A DNA stretch of 64,000 nt from contig NZ_JAOVZN010000007.1 of assembly GCF_025717045.1 (NCBI RefSeq), forward strand, positions 124,001 through 188,000. Reading direction: 5' to 3'. The notes under the pieces are model-generated. The model did no database searches, had not been told where the DNA came from, and saw nothing but the letters and a program-made list of their open reading frames with translations. Origin of the DNA: Flavobacterium sp. SH_e (GTDB lineage: Bacteria > Bacteroidota > Bacteroidia > Flavobacteriales > Flavobacteriaceae). The position numbers and the translations under genes were made by a program. Below are positions 44,595-52,530 of this stretch, piece by piece (position 1 is the stretch's first letter; the number at the start of each line of letters is the position of its first letter).

Positions 44595-45086
44595 ATGAGA
44601 AATAAAAAAAACATTTTATTCGCCACAATTGCTCTAACGTTACTTAGCGGCTTTACCTATGTTATAAGCCAAACCAAACCTACAACAGAACCTAAAATTG
44701 TTCAAGACACTGTTAAAAATGTAAAACCAACTATCGTTCCCTTACCAGAGGACTCTGTTTTTACAGACAAAGGTTTAAAGCTTAGACCATACAAGAAAAA
44801 CGCTCATGCATCCTACTACGCAGATCGTTTTAACGGAAAAAGAACCGCTAACGGAAGCAGATTCAACAACAACAGTTACACTGCAGCCCACAAAAAACTT
44901 CCTTTCGGAACTAGGGTAAAAGTAACAAACGAAGCCAATGGCAAATTCGTTATTGTAAAAATTACAGATCGCGGACCTTTTGTAAAAACCCGCGAAATCG
45001 ATTTGTCAAAAAGAGCTTTTATGGACATCACAAAAAGCAAAGGTGCCGGAGCAATGAAGGTTACCATAGAAACCATAGTAGAATAA
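44595..45086 (+). CDS. rlpA: RlpA-like double-psi beta-barrel protein
   Basis: Envelope protein of 163 residues with an N-terminal hydrophobic signal/anchor (ILFATIALTLLSGFTYVIS). A double-psi beta-barrel domain covers about residues 70-160 (HASYYADRFNGKRTANGSRF, LPFGTRVKVTNEANGKFVIV, ITDRGPFVKTREIDLSKRAF). RlpA proteins are septal lytic transglycosylases acting on denuded glycans. Here the acidic residues usually found in the first motif (GExxD type) read GSRFN, while the Asp of TDRGPF is kept, so catalysis is uncertain. There is no SPOR domain. The terminator overlaps the region just after the stop. Confidence 0.88.
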   Translation: MRNKKNILFATIALTLLSGFTYVISQTKPTTEPKIVQDTVKNVKPTIVPLPEDSVFTDKGLKLRPYKKNAHASYYADRFNGKRTANGSRFNNNSYTAAHKKLPFGTRVKVTNEANGKFVIVKITDRGPFVKTREIDLSKRAFMDITKSKGAGAMKVTIETIVE

Positions 45087-45117
45087 AAAAATCCCGCATA
45101 AAGCGGGATTTTTTTAT
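45085..45117. terminator. Bidirectional terminator between rlpA and the DinB gene
   Basis: AATCCCGC (45,090-45,097) pairs with GCGGGATT (45,103-45,110), with A-run before and T-run after, so it works for both converging genes. Confidence 0.9.
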
Positions 45118-45573
45118 TTAAACCAATTTTCTTAACGCCATTGCAATTCCGCTGTGAAGTCCTTCGTGATAATTATTAAAATCTAAAGCACCTTGGACAT
45201 GACGAAGCGTAAATCCGACACTTGTAGTATATTCGTGGTAATCAACAAAAAGACCACTTTCAAAATCATTTTTTGTTTTTTCTAATGTTGTCGAAAGCAA
45301 TGTTCTAATTTCGTCAACCTCAGCCTGAGTAACATCGCCTTCAGGCTTGGTTCCTTTTCTGTATTTGTTAATGAAATCTTCAGAAACCATTGTTGGAAGA
45401 CCAGATAATTTATAAACCAAAACCTGTTGCGAAGAAATACAATGGCCTATATTCCAAATAATATTATTATTAAAACCATCTGGAATTTTGTTTAATTGTT
45501 CTAATGAATGATTATCTAAAATTTTCAAAAGAATTTCTCTAATCGTTTTTTGTACATCAAAAACTGAACTCAT
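45118..45573 (-). CDS. DinB family protein
   Basis: A 151-residue four-helix-bundle protein of the DinB/YfiT superfamily, whose members are metal-binding thiol-transferase-like or damage-inducible proteins. The three-His metal site is visible: H44 in IIWNIGHCISSQQVL and the pair H136/H140 in NNYHEGLHSG. Substrate unknown. It is monocistronic and convergent with rlpA. Confidence 0.9.
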   Translation of the reverse strand: MSSVFDVQKTIREILLKILDNHSLEQLNKIPDGFNNNIIWNIGHCISSQQVLVYKLSGLPTMVSEDFINKYRKGTKPEGDVTQAEVDEIRTLLSTTLEKTKNDFESGLFVDYHEYTTSVGFTLRHVQGALDFNNYHEGLHSGIAMALRKLV

Positions 45574-45652
45574 AATTTTATTTTTTTTCTAAAATTAGGC
45601 ATTTTTAAGTTTCAAATGAATTTTCTTTGTACTCTAATAAAATTCAAAAATC

Positions 45653-46000
45653 ATGAACAAAATATATTATTTATCATCTTGTGATACCTGCAGAAAAATC
45701 ATTAAAAGTTTACCCGAAAACAATTTAGTTTTTCAAGACATAAGACAAGATCCTATTACAGAAGATCAGCTTGAAGAAATGTACAAACTTTCAGGAAGTT
45801 ATGAAGCATTATTCAGTAAAAAAGCTCAATTATACAAATCAATGGACTTAAAAAACAAGTCTTTAACTGAAGCTGATTTTAAAAAATATATTTTAGAACA
45901 TTATACTTTCTTAAGTCGTCCAGTTTTTATCATTAACGGTAAAATTTACATTGGCAACAGCCAAAAAAATGTAGCAGAAGTTATAAATGCACTAACGTAA
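45653..46000 (+). CDS. ArsC/Spx-like thioredoxin-fold protein
   Basis: A 115-residue protein with a CxxC-type site at residues 10-13 (SSCDTCRK) and a conserved tail (YILEHYTFLSRPVFIINGKIYIGNS). The arsenate-reductase-like family contains reductases and Spx-type regulators. The missing RpoA-binding context and housekeeping surroundings leave the role open. It has its own short upstream gap from the divergent DinB gene. Confidence 0.85.
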   Translation: MNKIYYLSSCDTCRKIIKSLPENNLVFQDIRQDPITEDQLEEMYKLSGSYEALFSKKAQLYKSMDLKNKSLTEADFKKYILEHYTFLSRPVFIINGKIYIGNSQKNVAEVINALT

Positions 46001-46068
46001 GAATAACCGTAAATTTTGACCTACAAAACTGATTCACAATTTACAACACAAGGCATCAAACTTTTAAT

Positions 46069-46076
46069 TATCTTTG
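46069..46076 (+). promoter_or_regulatory. -7 box upstream of yicC
   Basis: TATCTTTG matches the Bacteroidota -7 consensus, 20 nt before the yicC start. No good TTG lies at the usual upstream distance. Confidence 0.45.
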
Positions 46077-46095
46077 CGCCTTTATACTCAATTAT

Positions 46096-46956
46096 ATGAT
46101 ACAATCTATGACAGGGTTTGGCAAAGCTTCTTTGCAATTGCCTACAAAAAAAATTACCGTTGAAGTAAAATCCCTAAACAGTAAAGGTTTAGATTTGAAT
46201 GTAAGAATGCCATCGCTTTACCGCGAAATGGAACTTGGATTACGAACTCAGATTTCGACTAAATTAGAAAGAGGAAAAATTGATTTTGCGATTTACATCG
46301 AAAATACCGCAGAACAAACTTCGACTAAAGTAAATGTACCTGTTGTAAAATATTATATCGCACAGTTAAAAGAAGTTAACCCTGATGCTGATGAAACTGA
46401 ATTAATGAAAATGGCGGTTCGTATGCCAGATACATTAAAAACAGAACGTGAAGAAATCGATGAAGATGATTGGGATCAAATTCAGGTTATTATAGACGAA
46501 GCGCTTCAAAACATCTTAAGTTTTAGAAAAGATGAAGGCGAATCGCTTGAAAAAGAATTCAATCTAAGAATTGGAAATATTCGTCAGTATATGAACGATA
46601 CATTGGCTTTAGATCCTGAACGTGTTCAAGCTATTAAAGATCGTTTGCAAACGGCAATTTCAGAACTGCAAGTTAATGTTGACGAAAACCGTTTTGAACA
46701 AGAATTAATCTATTATTTAGAAAAATTAGATATCACGGAAGAAAAAGTGCGTTTAGGAAACCATTTGGATTACTTTTTAGAAACTTTAAATGGTTCTGAA
46801 GCTAACGGAAGAAAACTTGGCTTTATTACTCAGGAAATGGGGCGTGAAATCAATACCATGGGTTCAAAATCGAATCACGCTCAAATGCAGAAATTGGTTG
46901 TGATGATGAAAGATGAATTGGAGAAAATTAAAGAGCAAGTTTTGAATGTTCTTTAA
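46096..46956 (+). CDS. yicC: YicC/YloC family endoribonuclease
   Basis: A 286-residue protein of the YicC family, recently shown in other bacteria to be an endoribonuclease acting on small RNAs or mRNA. Signature segments are the N-terminal MIQSMTGFGKASLQLPTKKI and VEVKSLNSKGLDLNVRMP, and the C-terminal FEQELIYYLEKLDITEEKVRL with a final GRKLGFITQEMGREINTMGSK. The yicC-gmk-nadD order is widespread in Bacteroidota; here a small unknown gene is inserted after yicC. Confidence 0.93.
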   Translation: MIQSMTGFGKASLQLPTKKITVEVKSLNSKGLDLNVRMPSLYREMELGLRTQISTKLERGKIDFAIYIENTAEQTSTKVNVPVVKYYIAQLKEVNPDADETELMKMAVRMPDTLKTEREEIDEDDWDQIQVIIDEALQNILSFRKDEGESLEKEFNLRIGNIRQYMNDTLALDPERVQAIKDRLQTAISELQVNVDENRFEQELIYYLEKLDITEEKVRLGNHLDYFLETLNGSEANGRKLGFITQEMGREINTMGSKSNHAQMQKLVVMMKDELEKIKEQVLNVL

Positions 46957-46987
46957 ATTAAAAATCCTTTATTGATCTTTTTTAAGC

Positions 46988-47389
46988 ATGAAAACTATTT
47001 TTAAAATCATGGAGAAAGTTTTCCTGCTAATTTGCATAACGATTTTAGCAGATCGCTGTAATTTTCCTCCTAAAGAATTTACTCTTATAGGAAAATGGAA
47101 AGCAATCGAATCAAGCGGAAGTGATGCAAACAAGATGTTTGAGATCAGAATTGAAGATGGAAATGAAATAACTTTTGAGAAGGGGAACATCGCAATAGAC
47201 AAATTAAGAAATAATACTTATGAAGCTTTTGAAAATAGTCTTCATATCTCATTCCCAAAAGAAGAATACTATTACATCATCAATCGTCATAAAACTGACC
47301 CTGAAAAAATGTTTTTAACACCAGCAGATGAATATTATAGCATTGCTTGTGATGAAGGTTGCTCTTTTTTATACAAAAAAATACAATAA
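46988..47389 (+). CDS. Small secreted or lipoprotein-like hypothetical protein
   Basis: Unrecognised. It has 133 residues from the first ATG; an internal ATG at 47,009 would give MEKVFLLICITILADRCNF, a more normal signal sequence. The cysteine after LADR is not a good lipobox. The rest looks like a small lipocalin-like strand domain (FTLIGKWKAIESSG, FEIRIEDGNEITFEKGN, HISFPKEEYYYIINRH). It sits between yicC and gmk in the same orientation. Confidence 0.65.
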   Translation: MKTIFKIMEKVFLLICITILADRCNFPPKEFTLIGKWKAIESSGSDANKMFEIRIEDGNEITFEKGNIAIDKLRNNTYEAFENSLHISFPKEEYYYIINRHKTDPEKMFLTPADEYYSIACDEGCSFLYKKIQ

Positions 47390-47457
47390 ACAATTTCAAT
47401 ATAAATAAAATATTGAATTAAGGCTTAGCTCAAAAGCCTAAAATAAAAGCACATATA

Positions 47458-48030
47458 ATGAACAAAGGAAAATTAATTGTTTTTTCGGCACCCTCAGGCT
47501 CAGGAAAAACAACTATCGTAAAACATTTATTAGGTCAAGAAGATTTAAATCTTGAATTTTCGATTTCGGCAGCATCTCGTGCGCCACGTGGCGAAGAAGT
47601 ACACGGAAAAGATTATTATTTCATTTCGTTAGAAGAATTCAAAAAGCACATTAAAGCAGAGGATTTCTTGGAATGGGAAGAAGTTTACCGCGATAACTTC
47701 TACGGAACTTTAAAATCGGAGATTGAAAGAATCTGGGCTTTAGGGAAAAATGTAATTTTTGACATTGACGTAGTTGGCGGTCTTCGTATTAAACATAAAT
47801 TTCCAGAAGAAACTCTGGCTGTTTTCGTAAAACCTCCTAGTGTTGACGAATTAAAACGTCGATTAAAACAACGTTCTACAGAAAGTGAAGACAAAATCAA
47901 TATGCGTATCGCAAAAGCTTCTGTAGAATTGGCAACAGCTCCTCAATTTGACGTAATTATCAAAAATTATGATTTGCCTGTAGCCTTAGAAGAAGCTCAT
48001 CAATTGGTTAAAGACTTCGTAAATAAATAA
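47458..48030 (+). CDS. gmk: Guanylate kinase
   Basis: Phosphorylates GMP to GDP. The 190 residues start with MNKGKLIVFSAPSGSGKTTI, with the P-loop at 11-18. The GMP-binding region follows (SISAASRAPRGEEVHGKDYYF near 38-58), then the lid region RRLKQRSTESEDKINMR. The start at 47,458 fits the P-loop spacing of the family. nadD follows after a hairpin repeat. Confidence 0.97.
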   Translation: MNKGKLIVFSAPSGSGKTTIVKHLLGQEDLNLEFSISAASRAPRGEEVHGKDYYFISLEEFKKHIKAEDFLEWEEVYRDNFYGTLKSEIERIWALGKNVIFDIDVVGGLRIKHKFPEETLAVFVKPPSVDELKRRLKQRSTESEDKINMRIAKASVELATAPQFDVIIKNYDLPVALEEAHQLVKDFVNK

Positions 48031-48039
48031 TTTTTATTC

Positions 48040-48129
48040 CGCAGAGATACCCAAAGAAAAACATAAAGATTCGCAAAAGTATTATTTTAAACTTTGCGAA
48101 TCTTTGTGCTATCTTAGCGACTCTCTGTG
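48040..48129. repeat. Nested hairpin repeat between gmk and nadD
   Basis: Inner arms AAAGATTCGCAAA (48,065-48,077) and TTTGCGAATCTTT (48,093-48,105) are perfect. Outer arms CGCAGAGA (48,040-48,047) and TCTCTGTG (48,122-48,129) have one mismatch. No poly-U tail, so gmk and nadD may still share a transcript. Confidence 0.8.
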
Positions 48130-48141
48130 AAACTATAAAAA

Positions 48142-48723
48142 ATGAAAGTAGGTCTATATTTCGGAACATACAATCCTATACACGTTGGTCATTTGATCAT
48201 TGCCAATCACATGGCTGAGTTTGCAGATTTAGATCAGATTTGGATGGTGGTTACGCCTCATAATCCGTTAAAAAAGAAAGCGACTTTATTAGACGACCAA
48301 CAGCGCTTGCAAATGGTTTTTCTGGCAACAGAAGATTATCCGAAAATAAAACCGTCTGATATCGAGTTTAAATTACCTCAGCCAAGTTACACCGTTATCA
48401 CGCTCGCTCATTTACAAGAGAAATATCCAAATCATGAGTTTTCATTGATTATGGGCGAAGACAATTTGAAGACACTCCACAAATGGAGAAACTATGAAGT
48501 AATTCTAGAAAATCATGATATTTATGTTTATCCAAGAATTTCTGATGAACCAGAAAATGTAGAATTAAAATCGCATCCGAAAATTCATGTAATCGATGCG
48601 CCAATTGTAGAAATTTCTTCAACTTTTATCCGAAACAGCATTAAAGAAGGCAAAAATATTCAGCCTTTGCTACCGCCAAAGGTTTGGGAATATATTGATC
48701 ATAATAATTTTTATAAGAAGTAA
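48142..48723 (+). CDS. nadD: Nicotinate-nucleotide adenylyltransferase
   Basis: Transfers AMP from ATP to nicotinate mononucleotide in NAD synthesis. The 193 residues include the nucleotidyltransferase GTYNPIHVGH motif at 8-17, VTPHNPLKKKATLL, and the C-terminal ISSTFIRNSIKEG (SxxxxR-type) motif near 158. It is convergent with a nicotinamide phosphoribosyltransferase gene 185 nt away. NadD prefers the acid form NaMN, whereas the neighbour makes NMN, so direct coupling is not certain; the co-location with the NAD cluster is still notable. Confidence 0.95.
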   Translation: MKVGLYFGTYNPIHVGHLIIANHMAEFADLDQIWMVVTPHNPLKKKATLLDDQQRLQMVFLATEDYPKIKPSDIEFKLPQPSYTVITLAHLQEKYPNHEFSLIMGEDNLKTLHKWRNYEVILENHDIYVYPRISDEPENVELKSHPKIHVIDAPIVEISSTFIRNSIKEGKNIQPLLPPKVWEYIDHNNFYKK

Positions 48724-48735
48724 TTAAACACAATC

Positions 48736-48841
48736 TTGTCATTTCGACCGAAGGAAGAAATCACACTCGGGATTCGATAAAGATTGGCAATTTTCTGTGC
48801 GGAGTTTCTAGTGTGATTTCTCCCTTCGGTCGAAATGACAA
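48736..48841. repeat. Large inverted repeat, Flavobacterium GTCATTTCGACCGAAGG type
   Basis: Two 32-nt arms (48,736-48,767 and 48,810-48,841) beginning TTGTCATTTCGACCGAAGG are reverse complements with one mismatch and enclose a 42-nt centre. As far as I recall this sequence type is dispersed in many Flavobacteriia genomes. It lies between two converging transcripts. Confidence 0.85.
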
Positions 48842-48867
48842 ATAGAACGCAAAAAACTCAAATCATA

Positions 48868-48897
48868 AAAAAAGCCTGAATTTAAAATTCAGGCTTT
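48868..48897 (-). terminator. Terminator of the NAD+/ADP-ribose operon
   Basis: A near-palindromic stem AAAGCCTGAATT (48,871-48,882) with 48,886-48,897 leads, on the minus strand, into a TTTTTT tract. It lies 11 nt after the nampt stop and closes the long minus-strand gene run. Confidence 0.92.
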
Positions 48898-48907
48898 CGT
48901 TTTATAA

Positions 48908-50377
48908 TTAAGCTTCGATACTCACTTCACTTTTTACTCTTGTTCTGATTTCGCTCAGTGATTGATCAACTAAAAGTTTTCCGTCTCTAAAAACTTCTTT
49001 CAGTTCGCCTTCCTTTTCCTCTTCCCAAGAAACATTATCCGTTAAATGGTACTTGCCGTCGATCAAATCAATTTTCATTAATCCTTTAGCAGATTTTTTG
49101 GTTCCGTCATCTGTAATCGGATCTTTGAAGATCGCTCTTCCTTCTCCGTTTACTTCTCCGTAAGTTGCTTTCATTGCAAATCCGAAAGTATCTCTGGTAT
49201 TATATTGATACGTGAAAGATCCAATTCCTAGAACAACATTTGTAGAAGCAAATCCTTTTTCTTTTAATCTCTCGCAGATTTGAGTCGCTCTTGCTACTGT
49301 AATACTATCACCATAAATCGCTCCAATTTGCGGAACTAATTCTTTGAATCCTTTAGCATTTGTTGTACCGCCAAAAACGTCCCAAAGCAATTCGATAACT
49401 CCTTTTTTCTCTTGTTCTGTTTTTCCATTCGAATTTCCGCAGATAATATCAACCGGATCACCGCTATCAGGACGAATTACTACTTTGCCTTCTCTTGAAA
49501 CAATATCTTCTCTCAATCTTGGCAAATAATCAGTTAAAACTTTCCATAAATCCCAAGTGTCAGAAACGATAGAAACAATTCCTTTTGGATACACTTCTGT
49601 TATTAATCTTTTGAAAGTTTCATACTCGCCTTCTGTCGTTCCCATACACATTACAGAATGCTCTGTCGCAGCTACTGAACCCGCAACCAACTCCTGATCT
49701 GAATTCGCTTTGTAATATTCTTCTAAGAAATCAATCGCCGGAATAGTATCAGAACCTGTGAAACTCAACAAGTGTCCTGATGCTGAAGTCAAAGCTGCTT
49801 CAATTCCGCCCATTCCTCTCATTGAGAAATCGTGAGCCTGCCAGTCTACAAATTCTGGAACAGATGAAGTCAGATCTGCATATTTATCTAAAACTTTTCT
49901 ATACTCTTTTGCAATTGTAGCAGAGTTGCAAGGAAGCCAGATCACTGCAGAAAGCAAAGTTTCGAAATAATTCGTCAGCCAGAAAAACTCTGGAATGGTA
50001 TTGTACATCGTAAACATTGGAACTCTCAACGGAACGCTTGCACCTTCTGGCAATGCTTTAAAAACCATTGGAATGTATCCTAAATCATGTAAATCTTCAA
50101 TATGTTTAGTTCCAACTTGGTTTTCACCCAAATAATTATTGATTCTGCGAGCGTACTTTGCAACAACTTCTTCTTTTGATTTTTTAAAGAAATACTCTTC
50201 AAAGTCATGAATAATATATTTTTTGATGAAATATTGTAATCCGAAGAACACGACTTCATCAACTTCTTCTAATCTAGATTTACGAGGAGTCCAGTTAGAA
50301 TATACTAATGTTGTTCCGTCTGGATATTGTCTTCTGTGGTCAACTTTGTAACCGTCGGTTAATAATAGTGGGTTCAT
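48908..50377 (-). CDS. nadV: Nicotinamide phosphoribosyltransferase (NadV/NAMPT type)
   Basis: Makes NMN from nicotinamide and PRPP. At 489 residues it matches the length of human NAMPT, and the active site is recognisable. The N-terminal LLLTDGYKVDHRRQYP is present, as are the arginine loop HDFSMRGMGG (human R196), the Asp in SFTGSDTIPAID (human D219), the catalytic His at 240 in AATEHSVMCMG, IRPDSGDPVD (human R311/D313), and TRDTFGFAMKATY (human R392). Last gene of the minus-strand cluster that begins with a prs-like gene 4.8 kb upstream; 11 nt separate it from the preceding ADP-ribosylglycohydrolase. A phage NARP1-like specificity for ADP-ribose pyrophosphate cannot be excluded from sequence. 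Confidence 0.93.
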   Translation of the reverse strand: MNPLLLTDGYKVDHRRQYPDGTTLVYSNWTPRKSRLEEVDEVVFFGLQYFIKKYIIHDFEEYFFKKSKEEVVAKYARRINNYLGENQVGTKHIEDLHDLGYIPMVFKALPEGASVPLRVPMFTMYNTIPEFFWLTNYFETLLSAVIWLPCNSATIAKEYRKVLDKYADLTSSVPEFVDWQAHDFSMRGMGGIEAALTSASGHLLSFTGSDTIPAIDFLEEYYKANSDQELVAGSVAATEHSVMCMGTTEGEYETFKRLITEVYPKGIVSIVSDTWDLWKVLTDYLPRLREDIVSREGKVVIRPDSGDPVDIICGNSNGKTEQEKKGVIELLWDVFGGTTNAKGFKELVPQIGAIYGDSITVARATQICERLKEKGFASTNVVLGIGSFTYQYNTRDTFGFAMKATYGEVNGEGRAIFKDPITDDGTKKSAKGLMKIDLIDGKYHLTDNVSWEEEKEGELKEVFRDGKLLVDQSLSEIRTRVKSEVSIEA

Positions 50378-50388
50378 ATATTTTCTAT

Positions 50389-51324
50389 TTATATTTTTTG
50401 TGATAATCGTTTTGCTAAATCTTTAATATCATTAGATCTGACCAAATTGTCAATCCATTTTTGTGGCATACTTTCAATTCCGTAATAAATTCCTGCTAAT
50501 CCTCCTGCAATTGCGCCTGTTGTATCGGTGTCTTCACCTAAATTAACTGCTTTTAAAACCGTTTCTTCGTAAGTATTAGAATTTAAAAAACACCAAAAGC
50601 TCGCTTCTAAACTATGCAGAACATAACCCGAAGAATGAATTTCGTTTTCTGGATATGCAGAAATATCATTTTTCAAAATCCTTTCAAACAATCCAATTTC
50701 AATCGGATTAAATTCTTTGATTTCTAGAAATTTTGCAACAACATTTTGCATTTCTTTATAAGCTTCGAATTTATCTTTATCTTTTAGAATCTCCAAACAA
50801 TACACAACATAAATAAAACAGGCAAATACCGATCTGAAATGTGCGTGTGTTACTGATGAAACTTCTTTTACTTTTTTATAAATAACTTCAATATCTTTCT
50901 CTTTCTGAAGATAAAAAACCAATGGCAAAATACGCATTAAGGATCCATTTCCGTTATCGCTTTCAGAAAATCCTCCGCATAAATCTGGCTGATGTCCTTT
51001 CGCTATATTGTGAATCGCATGAGTAGTTGCTATTCCAATATCAAAAACTTTTCCATGAGGTGTCCACAAATCTGCGGAATACCATTTCACAAAATTCTTA
51101 GCGATATCAGTTAAATCATACCCAAAACATAAACTTTCTGCCAGACAAAAAGCAAGTGAGCTATCATCACTCCAAGTTCCGATTGGCTGATGATGTGTTC
51201 CAAAACCAAACATTTCAGTAACTGGATTTTGTTTTAAATAAGCTCTAAATCTAAATTCGACTGGAACACCTAATGCATCTCCAACTGCCAATCCAAATAA
51301 ACCTGATTCTATTTTATTTTTCAT
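50389..51324 (-). CDS. ADP-ribosylglycohydrolase family protein (copy 1)
   Basis: DraG/ARH-family hydrolase of 311 residues, which removes ADP-ribose from modified substrates using two Mg ions. Metal and ligand motifs are intact: GDALGVPVEF at 15-24, WSDDSSLAF at 51-59, GNGSLMRILP near 125, and DTDTTGAIAGGLAG with D265 and D267. The target is unknown. It is only distantly similar to copy 2 (52,531-53,370), so this is not a recent duplication. Gaps to its neighbours are 11 and 17 nt. Confidence 0.92.
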   Translation of the reverse strand: MKNKIESGLFGLAVGDALGVPVEFRFRAYLKQNPVTEMFGFGTHHQPIGTWSDDSSLAFCLAESLCFGYDLTDIAKNFVKWYSADLWTPHGKVFDIGIATTHAIHNIAKGHQPDLCGGFSESDNGNGSLMRILPLVFYLQKEKDIEVIYKKVKEVSSVTHAHFRSVFACFIYVVYCLEILKDKDKFEAYKEMQNVVAKFLEIKEFNPIEIGLFERILKNDISAYPENEIHSSGYVLHSLEASFWCFLNSNTYEETVLKAVNLGEDTDTTGAIAGGLAGIYYGIESMPQKWIDNLVRSNDIKDLAKRLSQKI

Positions 51325-51341
51325 GATTTCTTCCCTTTTTA

Positions 51342-51794
51342 CTAGTCAAGCAAATTTTGAATTAATTCATCTAAAGTTTTAAACTGCTCCACTCCATATC
51401 TTTCGCAAACAATATCAATGTTTCCTTTTCGCCAGAAATTCTCTTCAACAACTACTTTCATTTTATTCGATTGCGCATAAAGTCCAAACTCTAGCAACGA
51501 TATTGGCGACATTGTATTTTCTGCAAAATACATGATAACAATATCTGCTTTTTCAAGTGCATCAAGTTCCCAATTTACCTGTTCCTTAAAATGAATATTT
51601 TCTATGGTTTGTGACCAGCTGCTATCCCATTCATTTCTTCTTGGATTAAAAACAACATATTGATCTTGCAGCAATTCTTCGCATTTTTTCTGCCAATCAA
51701 CCGCTTTATCCATCTCTATAGAACCTGCTAAGAAAATGGTTTTTAAATCAATTTTCAAGGGAATTGCTTCTGGTGCTTTATAAATTTTCTTCAT
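51342..51794 (-). CDS. Nucleoside 2-deoxyribosyltransferase-like protein
   Basis: A 150-residue protein of the nucleoside 2-deoxyribosyltransferase-like fold, which cleaves or exchanges N-glycosidic bonds. The N-terminal strand and loop TIFLAGSIE is at 19-27, D84 lies in KADIVIMYF, and the probable nucleophile is E102 in SPISLLEFGLYAQSN, the S-x-x-L-L-E-x-G-L-Y signature. Length fits this class. Its substrate is not known; within this cluster a nicotinamide- or ribosyl-containing nucleotide is plausible but inferred. Its start overlaps the end of the phosphatase gene by 4 nt (ATGA-type), a sign of translational coupling. Confidence 0.85.
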   Translation of the reverse strand: MKKIYKAPEAIPLKIDLKTIFLAGSIEMDKAVDWQKKCEELLQDQYVVFNPRRNEWDSSWSQTIENIHFKEQVNWELDALEKADIVIMYFAENTMSPISLLEFGLYAQSNKMKVVVEENFWRKGNIDIVCERYGVEQFKTLDELIQNLLD

Positions 51795-52528
51795 GACTGT
51801 TTATTTCTTCCTTTTTCATTTAGATAAAATGTCTGTACGATATCACTTTGCCAAAAGACTTTGGTTTCAATATCCAGACAAGTTAATTTTCCATAAAAAC
51901 CTGCTCCAGTATCAATATTCCAAACATTGCATCCTTGCATCGGAATTTCGACATCATAATGAAGTGTTGGTGTGTGACCGATATAAATTTCATTAAAAAG
52001 CAATAATCGTTTTGGATATGAAAGTGAATCTTTTTGAATTCTTTTATCCATTGTCAAAGCCATTTCCCAAAGCGTTCTGTCCCACGAATAATTGGTTTTG
52101 TAATGTTCTTTTTCTGGACCATGCATAGATGAAAAACCAGCGTGGATGAACAAATTGTTGTTTTCGTCTACATAGTAATCTTTCATTCTGTTGAAGAATT
52201 CGAGATGCTTTTCTTTATCGGAAGAATCAATTTCCTTATAACTTTCTATTGTCGATTTTCCTCCATGCAAAAACCAAATATCATTTATAATATCATTTTG
52301 TAACCATTCCTGACACCAAGCATCATGATTTCCTTTTATAAAAACACATTCCTGTTTTTGGGATAATTCAATAAGAAAATCAATCAGCTGTTTAGATTCG
52401 CTCCAGCCATCAACATAATCTCCCAAAAAAATAAATCTATCGTTTTCTGAATAATCTGTCCTTTCCAATAACTGAATTAAAGCTTTTAATCCGCCGTGAA
52501 TATCTCCAAAAACTAAGGTTCTTTTCAT
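51791..52528 (-). CDS. Calcineurin-like metallophosphatase (PrpE/lambda phosphatase type)
   Basis: A 245-residue metallophosphatase of the bacteriophage-lambda/PrpE/ApaH-like group. Metal motifs are in order: GDIHG at 8-12, GDYVDG at 36-41, GNHDAW at 66-71, then HAGF near 126 and GHTP near 190. Relatives hydrolyse phosphoproteins or dinucleoside polyphosphates. In this operon an ADP-ribose phosphate or cyclic phosphate (a KptA product) is an attractive candidate substrate, but that is inference. It overlaps the following gene by 4 nt and is 2 nt from the preceding ADP-ribosylglycohydrolase gene. Confidence 0.9.
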   Translation of the reverse strand: MKRTLVFGDIHGGLKALIQLLERTDYSENDRFIFLGDYVDGWSESKQLIDFLIELSQKQECVFIKGNHDAWCQEWLQNDIINDIWFLHGGKSTIESYKEIDSSDKEKHLEFFNRMKDYYVDENNNLFIHAGFSSMHGPEKEHYKTNYSWDRTLWEMALTMDKRIQKDSLSYPKRLLLFNEIYIGHTPTLHYDVEIPMQGCNVWNIDTGAGFYGKLTCLDIETKVFWQSDIVQTFYLNEKGRNKQS

Positions 52529-52530
52529 GA

